From assembly GCA_028386065.3 (NCBI GenBank), contig JAKUCV010001867.1, forward strand, positions 1-64,000: DNA of 64,000 bases. The letters run 5' to 3'. The notes under the pieces are model-generated. The model was not told the origin of the DNA. It was given only the letters and a program-made list of their open reading frames with translations, and ran no database searches. Shown in pieces: positions 57,490-64,000 of the stretch (position 1 is the stretch's first letter; every line of letters starts with the position of its first letter). Origin of the DNA: Turnera subulata. Its lineage: Eukaryota; Streptophyta; Magnoliopsida; Malpighiales; Passifloraceae. A program made the translations under genes and the position numbers.

Positions 57490-59950
57490 ACTTACTGTTT
57501 GGTATGACCGGATGGGCCATCCCAGATCAATAATGATGCACGAAATTTATTTGGTCATTCATTGAAAAATCAGAAGTTTTACAATCAATGAATTTCCACG
57601 TGTTTGTTTGCTGCAAAATTAATTATACGGCCTTCCTAAGATGAGATTAGCCTAGAATCACCAGCAAGTTTGGAAATAATTCAGGGACATGTACACGGAC
57701 TAATAAATCCGCCGTGTTGACCATCTAGGTAATTTTTACGATGCATCGACTAGATGGTCTATTGTGTGACGCAAGTTGGCATTGTGCGCACTTATTTTGA
57801 TGATTAAGCCACTTGCGGGTACATATCCCTACTTATGTTATTAGACTATATGTCTAGATAATGCTGGTATATTTCTTCAATGGATAATGTATATCATTGG
57901 AAATAAACCCAAATAGATCTGGGGGAATATTGATAATTGATTGCAGGACCATTGTTAATGAAATATTACTGTTTGAGAAAATGGTATTTTATATGCAGCA
58001 ACACTTGTGTGCATCAAGCCAACAAGTTATCATAAGGTCTCCCCATTTAATTGGTTCATGGTCACGAACCTAGTAACTCCCATCTTTGGACCGTTGGTTA
58101 TACAGTATATAATGCTCCACCACAGTATAGTAAAGATGGTCCTTAAAGAAGGTTGGGAATAGATGTTGGGCATAAAAATCTCCATCAATTACAAAGTAAT
58201 TGAAACCATTGACTAACGATTGGAGATTTGTTAATTTGACGATAGAGTTTACCCAACATCAGGGGGAGAAAGTAAGCAGCTGGATCAAGATATTATTAAA
58301 ATATATTATCAATATATAGTTGTTGATCCTCAAACAAATTAGTGTGAACCTGAAGTTCAAAAGATGATTCATTTGCAGGAAAATTGATATGCAAGTGCCA
58401 GACACATAAAGTGACCAAATCTTGTATACCAGCTGCAAATGCTCCTGTTTAAATTAATGTTCCAGAAGAACAAGAATAGTATGCAAATGAATCTAAAGTA
58501 CGCAAGAAGCGTAGAATATACTCGGTTCCAAAAGAAAACAAAATTCTCGATAGAGAGAAAGGAGCAAAAGAGATAAGAAGGCCCCAGTTAGAAAAGATGG
58601 CCTCAGTAGAGGTTCATCTTAAATGTCCTCCAGAAGAGGTCTTCTGACACAATTGATAAAGTTCCAGAAGTAACACAGGTATCTGAAATAAATGAAAATG
58701 ATGAGATCTCAATTACAGTGTCAGGAATGTGATGGAACCGACGTGAAATAACCGTCGACGGAATATTTGTTTTATTTATAATATAGCGCTAAATAAAATG
58801 AGGATCATGAGCCTACATCTAGTGGTCAATGTAGGCGTAGAATGATTGGTGAAATTGAGAAACATGATTAAGGCTGTGTTAGACTCGCAAGTGATGCAAG
58901 ATATTTTCCGGACCTGTAGTCCGTACACCAGATGGTGTAGAACCAGTCGATTGAAAAATGGGTATTTGTGCAAAAAGGAAATCATAATAGAGAAATTCAA
59001 AGCACGGCTTATCGCACAAGATTTTACCCAAACGACTTGATATTAATTGTGAGGAGATATACTCCCTTGTGGTGGATGCAATTATTTTTGATAAGTCTGG
59101 CATAATATGAAAAATTAGAAATGCATCTAATAGATGCCCTTACAGCCTATATTTATATGGATCCATTTATCATGACGTATATAAGAGAATCCCCGAAGGA
59201 TTCAAGTTGCTTAAAGGAACTAATTCCCGGGAATATACAAAATTAAGTTAAATTGATGGTTTAAACCAATTTGCGTGTGCATAGTATAAAGTATGTGCAT
59301 GAATTTATTTTTGCTTATGTTGATAATTCATATGTGTTTTTGTAATTTAAATAATATTGGAACTCCTGGAGAAGCTTCCAAATGCCGTGCTATGATGAAA
59401 AATCTCATAAAGAATTAAATTGGTCCTGAAGTACCCTATCTAAGTGCAATTTATCTTGCTAGTAACATAAAGCCTGAAGCTTTTGCTATAAATTTATTTG
59501 CAAAATATAATTTTGCTCTAACGTATTTATATTAGAATATAATATATAAATACATATTCTATTATCTTGGTATATGGAATTATTTTAACCTTGTGAGGTC
59601 AAGGTGCTTCTAGTTAGTTTTGCAGATGTAGGTCTTTTATTTGATCCACATAAAGCACAGGCAGATACATCAAGTATCATTGTGACCAGAAAACAAAGAA
59701 TCGTTGTTGCCTTTTCAAATAATGGAGAAATTGTGTTCATACATGAAGTTAGCCGAGAATGTGCTTGGCTAAGATCGATGATGCAGCATAGTCAAGATTC
59801 ATATGGATTAGTTAGCGAGGAAGATGTTCCAACGACGATTTATGAAGATAATGCTAGCTGCATTGCCCAATTGAAGGGAGGATACATCAAGAATCATTCA
59901 AGTGACATCTAGCAGATTTATTTACAAAATCAGTTCTTACTATAACTTTT
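57490..59950 (+). pseudogene. copia C integrase, reverse transcriptase and RNase H (broken)
   Basis: Fragments in several frames follow copia pol order. WYDRMGHPRSIMMHEI (57500) is the pre-integrase region. RRLGIDVG (about 58150) is near the integrase end, and CEPEVQKMIHLQEN (58350) and KVTKSCIPAANAPV (58415) are linker. SPYTRWCRTSRLKN and KARLIAQDF (58920-59020) start reverse transcriptase. LLFDPHKAQADTSSIIVTRK and TTIYEDNASCIAQLKGGYIK (59630-59890) are RNase H. Gag and most of the polymerase core are not recognisable. Stops and shifts throughout make it inactive. Confidence 0.75.
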
Positions 59951-60141
59951 GAAGAATTGATGAAGAGGATTGGTTTATGGAGGATTCGAGATATCAAGGG
60001 ATGCCAAAATCAGGGGGAGTAGAATACGCACTGCACTCTTTTTTCCTTCACCAAGTTTTTGTCCCACTGGGTTTTTTCATGGTAAGGTTTTTAACGAGGC
60101 AGTACTTCCTAAGCGTATTCTATCTAAGGTGCAATGACATT

Positions 60142-60151
60142 CAAGGGGGAG
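60142..60151 (+). other. Polypurine tract of copia C
   Basis: CAAGGGGGAG sits directly before the TGTTATAAAT start of the middle LTR. Confidence 0.7.
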
Positions 60152-60384
60152 TGTTATAAATAAATTATGGTGAATGTCATTGTTACCATCCAGTAAAACT
60201 CATTTTTACCATATCCGAATTTACCCCTGGTAAATACTTTATCCATACGCCAAACTTCTACTTGGAATTATCTCTTTGGCTAATTACCCTCCACAATTCC
60301 ATTTGTCCTAATCCTAATATCATCTTCCTTTACCTAACATCCTTTTGATTTTATCCTTTTAAATTAATCATACTTATTTGTTTT
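60152..60384 (+). repeat. Middle (original 3') LTR of copia C, truncated
   Basis: It follows the 5' LTR for its first 233 bases to ACTTATTTGTTTT and then switches to the duplicated left flank. The joint shares TTT with the flank. Confidence 0.85.
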
Positions 60385-60594
60385 AATATATTATAAGCCC
60401 AAAATTAAGTCATTTAATTAATTTTGGGTTAAAGCAAACTATAAAGTCCAAATTAGTAAAATGTGTGTGGCCAAATTTGGGTCTTCACACTTATATAAAG
60501 TTGAACCTTTTTATAAGAATTTAGTGCTCCCAATACAAAATTATTATATAAAATTGTCTAGTTTTGATGCAATTGCCTTTAAATAGTTAAAAAT
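60382..60594. repeat. Duplicate of the copia C left flank
   Basis: Nearly identical to 54234-54446, ending AAAAAT before the third LTR. Confidence 0.9.
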
Positions 60595-61072
60595 TATTAT
60601 AAATAAATTATGGTGAATGTCATTGTTACCATCCAGTAAAACTCATTTTTACCATACCCGAATTTACCCCCGGTAAATACTTTACCCATACACCAAACTT
60701 CTACTTGGAATTATCTCTTTGGCTAATTACCCTCCATAATTCCATTTGTCCTAATCCTAATATCATCTTCCTTTACCTAACATCCCTTTGATTTTATCCT
60801 TTTAAATTAATCATACTTATTTGTTTTTATCCTCCCATTTTCAACTATAAATACCCCTTCATTCCTTCACTTTCATACACTTACAACCCACCATAAACTT
60901 CACTCTCTTCTCATTCCATACACTTCTCTTCCATTCTCCCTCCATCTAAATTTATTAGTCTCTTCTACATATTATTATCAAAAGTGTATTATTATTACCA
61001 AAGTTGTATTATTACCTTGATCAAGTTTGTATTATTCCATCAAATAGTGAAAATCTTTCCAACTTTATAACA
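60595..61072 (+). repeat. Third LTR of copia C
   Basis: It starts TATTATAAAT, sharing the same G to A change as the 5' LTR, and ends TTTATAACA. AAAAT follows, the true right target duplication. Confidence 0.88.
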
Positions 61073-61077
61073 AAAAT

Positions 61078-62271
61078 CAAAATATACAGTGGTGGGGTAT
61101 TTGTTGGGTGATGCCTCGTTCGATTCATGGATGGTTTGCACAGTGGGCTGAGTGGGCTGAGGTGACTGGCTCAAGTAGATCACGACCATTGTGAATTATT
61201 ATGGGCTGCTCAACTCTCTGGTCAATCTGGTTAGCAAGAAATGACGAGGTATCCAGTGGCAAGAAGATTGAGGAATATCATTATCACCCATGGCACCTGG
61301 TGGATTAAAAGTCTCTACCTTAGCTTCCCCTACAGTGTGGTTGTGGTGCTGGTTTCAGTTGAGTGTCTCGAAATTTGGAAGGTAAACAAGAGCAATACTG
61401 CCCTTTAAATAGGCAAGTCTTTGCTTCCATGGACTGCGCACGTACTGTTATTTGCTGTAATGCTTTCTCTGTTTTGGTATGTTGTATAGCGTGATGTAGA
61501 TGCCCTCCCAGTCGCCATCCTTGTGACTGGTTTGTATTTTTTTTTAATGATTATGAATAAAGCAACGATTAACATAAATTACCACTCGCAATTTGATTTT
61601 TTTGTTGGGCACCTGTGTACGAATTTCTTTCTCTAGTGGAATTGTTTGATTCAACAAATCCTTGTTGTCGATCAATGGAACTCCACAAAAACGACCTTCT
61701 CCATTTGTAATCTTTGTGCAACTTCTTGCCCATTTTTTTTTATTTTAATCTTCACCAGCGCATCATTTTTTTGTTCTAGCACAAAAATGCACACTCAATT
61801 GCAGCTCGTCAATTATTTACTTCCTCACTAACTCATGATTATTTTTTCCTCACTAACTCACAATTATTTTTTTCACCAAATGAATACACATGTTGATATG
61901 CCACGTTACTTTTTTTATCCTTCCCAAACTTTTTTCCCTTTCCCAAACTTTTTTTTTCACCAAAGAAACACAACCCAGTTTTTGTTTAACCAACAACTAT
62001 GCTATAAACACCAACAACGTTTGTTTTTTCTTCCCAATAACACTTTTATTTTTCTTGAACACCTTCTTTTCCTTCGGCTCCCGTGCAGCCTCTCTATCGG
62101 ATCCACAGAGGCTCCCCATTAGAACCACAACAAACAAACTTTATTTAATTTGAAACCCTTATACACAATTAAACTAGGTGACACGTTGGTGCCCTCATGG
62201 TAGCCACACACCCTTGGTGATTTTCTGAAAGCTATTATTTCACTACACTCATAATAAAAATGGATTTGTGG
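61078..62271. other. Intergenic DNA; no gene seen
   Basis: Moderately AT-rich. 61840-62080 is T-rich with two weak frames on the plus strand that share no known motif. Confidence 0.45.
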
Positions 62272-62650
62272 CATATTCAGTACCTAAGTTATTAAGTTCC
62301 GATCATTTATGTACCTAACTTTTAGTTTGTTCAATCATATACCTAAATTTTTATATTATGTTTAATCGTGTTCCTCGGTCAGCCCTGGGTGTTGATTCAA
62401 CTGTCCGAGTGTAAGACCCACTAACTTTCTGGGTACGTGGCAACTCCATTCATCAGCTACATGGCAAAAAATGTCAATGGGTCCCACACCCGAGCAGCTG
62501 AGTCAGCATCTGAGGCTGTCTGAGGTCTTGAACATAATTTAAAACTTTGGGCATACGGTTGAACATAATTTAAAAATTTGGGTATAAGATTGAACAAAAA
62601 AAATTAGGTACATAAACGAATGAAACCTAATAACTTAGGTACTAAATATG
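62272..62650. mobile_element. Small inverted-repeat element (MITE-like, about 380 bp)
   Basis: CATATTCAGTACCTAAGTTA at the left pairs with the reverse of TAACTTAGGTACTAAATATG at the right; pairing extends over about 85 bases each side (to near 62360 and from near 62568). No clear target duplication was found. The centre is noncoding. Confidence 0.7.
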
Positions 62651-63078
62651 TAAAACTTTTATAATAAAATTCTAACATACTTATTTATAGCAAATTTTTC
62701 TTGGACTCCTAAACTTTTTTTTATACTAATCGATGCTACCGGACTCCTAAACTTAAATGAACTTGTAGTCATAAAATTCATTAATATAAAAATTCCTAAA
62801 TTCAATAAATTAAAGCTTAGTTTAATATCTCTATAATATTTCTTTTAAACTAAGTTGGAAAGTGTCTTCAAGTGACTCGAATATTATAATATTATCTTCC
62901 TTAAGCCAAACCAAATTTTTAGCTTTACACCCTTTTTATGTTGCTTGCCATTCTTAAAGTGACTATTTTGTACCCCAATCTTGCTTGCCAAAGGATTTTT
63001 CTATTGTCTATGTCCTTTGTTACTTCTAAGAACACTCTTAACAAAAAAAATTGTTTATAAGGATCATGTAAAAGGTAA
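62651..63078. other. Intergenic DNA; no gene seen
   Basis: AT-rich, no frame or repeat of note. Confidence 0.4.
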
Positions 63079-64000
63079 AAAAGTTTTTCTTGTCCCTTCA
63101 CTTTTTTGTTTTCGCATTTGTTGTCCCTCTTCCTTTTTTTTCACTCTTCATGTCCCTCAACTCTTGAATTACCGGGTCACCATGTCCTTTTTACCTGCTA
63201 TTACAGGTTGATTGTTATGGACGCTGATGTGTCAAGTGGGCCCCACATTTTGCTTATTTTTTAATCATTTTTTCTCTTTTTTTCTTTTTTCTTCTTCTCC
63301 CTTTTTTCGTTTTTCTTCTTCTCCATTTCCTTTTTTATTTTCTTCTTTTTTCTTTTTCTTTTTCTCTCTTTCTTTCTCTCTTTTCCACCCCGCGTCTCCC
63401 TCCTCTCTCTCTCTCTCTCTCTCTCTCTTCCACCCACCGCCGTAGCCAAGCCAGAAGAGAACAGTGGTGGGTCACACAGATAGGATATCCCACAATTAAC
63501 AATACTCTCCCGATCGGAAAACATAAAACGCCCAAATTGAATCCTCATCGATCCAGCAATTAATCAAATCCAATCTACCCAGAAAAGGATGGAAATAAAT
63601 AAATCAATCGTAAAACACTCCATTACTATTACTCACAAAATCTGAAAGGAAGAACATTCATGGAACTTTTCATTAGTCTAAATCTCAATCGCTTTCTTCG
63701 GACTTCCTACACCTCCGCAGGCACAAGCCCCGTCCCGAGGCGATTTCCAAACCTTGGTGCTCGCGCTTGGTTACCGTTGACACTGTCTTCAAAGAGGAGC
63801 GAGGCGGGAGATCGGAGGTCGTAAGCAGTGAGAGCGTTGAAGACCGGAAGAGGGGGCGCAGAGTGGACAACGACGAGGAGGTGGTGGTGAAGGAGGGGAA
63901 GGCGAGGCCTAAGGAGGAGGAATTCTTCGTGAGGGAAGGGATTTGGGTATTGATAATTTTACGATTTTGGGTATTAACAATTCGTACTTATGTTTTCTCG
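63079..64000. mobile_element. Left end of a MULE-like element related to 25259-26221, running off the window
   Basis: 63079-63255 matches the inverted end of the element at 25259: GTTTTTCTTGTCCCTTCAC, TTGTTGTCCCTCTTC, ACCGGGTCACCATGTCC, CCTTTTTACCTGCTA. The start coordinate is approximate. Next come a polypyrimidine tract with a TC microsatellite (63261-63430) and a GC-richer stretch (63680-63920) unlike the AT-rich core of the other copy, which could be captured host sequence. The right end is not in the window. Confidence 0.6.

Larger units (their letters stand above)
54447..61072 (+). mobile_element. Ty1/copia retrotransposon (copia C) with a third LTR
   Basis: LTRs lie at 54447-54926, 60152-60384 (truncated) and 60595-61072. 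The outer boundaries carry AAAAT on both sides (54442-54446 and 61073-61077). Internally there are a leader tandem repeat, hairpin clusters, decayed integrase, reverse transcriptase and RNase H, and a pseudogene of the 228-residue family in antisense. A polypurine tract (CAAGGGGGAG) precedes the middle LTR. Confidence 0.88.

Noticed and set aside
63261..63548. 95-codon minus-strand frame rich in K, E and R
   Set aside because: It is a translation of a polypyrimidine tract with a TC microsatellite.

Overview
This is nuclear DNA from a dicot-like plant. The only intact ordinary host gene I can support is a six-exon SWEET sugar transporter on the minus strand (6429-8878), with GT-AG introns and a TATA box. 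Most of the other recognisable sequence is transposable elements, many of them nested. No rRNA, CRISPR array, operon or bacterial signal was seen.

Layout. 1-3424: broken long LTRs (called family A here) mixed with a remnant of a Ty1/copia internal region. 3425-6428: no supportable gene. 6429-9082: SWEET gene and core promoter. 9083-12551: AT-rich intergenic DNA. 12552-22877: a decayed Ty1/copia element (copia D; 411-bp LTRs, target duplication AGATT). Its gag is split by a 3.7-kb Mutator-like element (MULE, 14429-18120) holding two divergent, each once-stopped genes: a GRF zinc-finger/coiled-coil protein and a PB1-like transposase N-terminus. 22878-27409: intergenic DNA with a LINE relic and a small MULE with a 10-bp target duplication (25259-26221). 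27410-30367: a complete family A solo LTR (TATAA duplication) inserted in AT-rich DNA next to a tandem repeat of about 240 bp. 31482-32377: an element with inverted ends.

33031-49853 is a minus-strand, non-autonomous long-LTR retrotransposon (element A, duplication TTCGC). Its 5' LTR is interrupted by a second such element (element B, 39022-47159, duplication AATAT). Between its LTRs, element A lacks gag-pol apart from a possible last few pol codons. Instead it carries two open genes on the opposite strand, each with its own TATA box: a 125-residue basic/coiled-coil protein and a 228-residue protein ending in the first part of a LINE-type endonuclease domain. A second, once-stopped, same-length copy of the 228-residue gene lies antisense inside an unrelated copia element (copia C, 54447-61072). 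This pair is the best candidate in the window for something undescribed.

Copia C also has a third LTR made by a local duplication of its own left flank, and two clusters of short hairpins whose arms change together while the loop stays YNGAA. Families A, B and C all carry arrays of short palindromes in LTR or leader DNA. The right edge (63079-64000) holds one end of another MULE.

All boundaries, similarities and motifs were read by eye. Family names rest on motifs and not on database searches.
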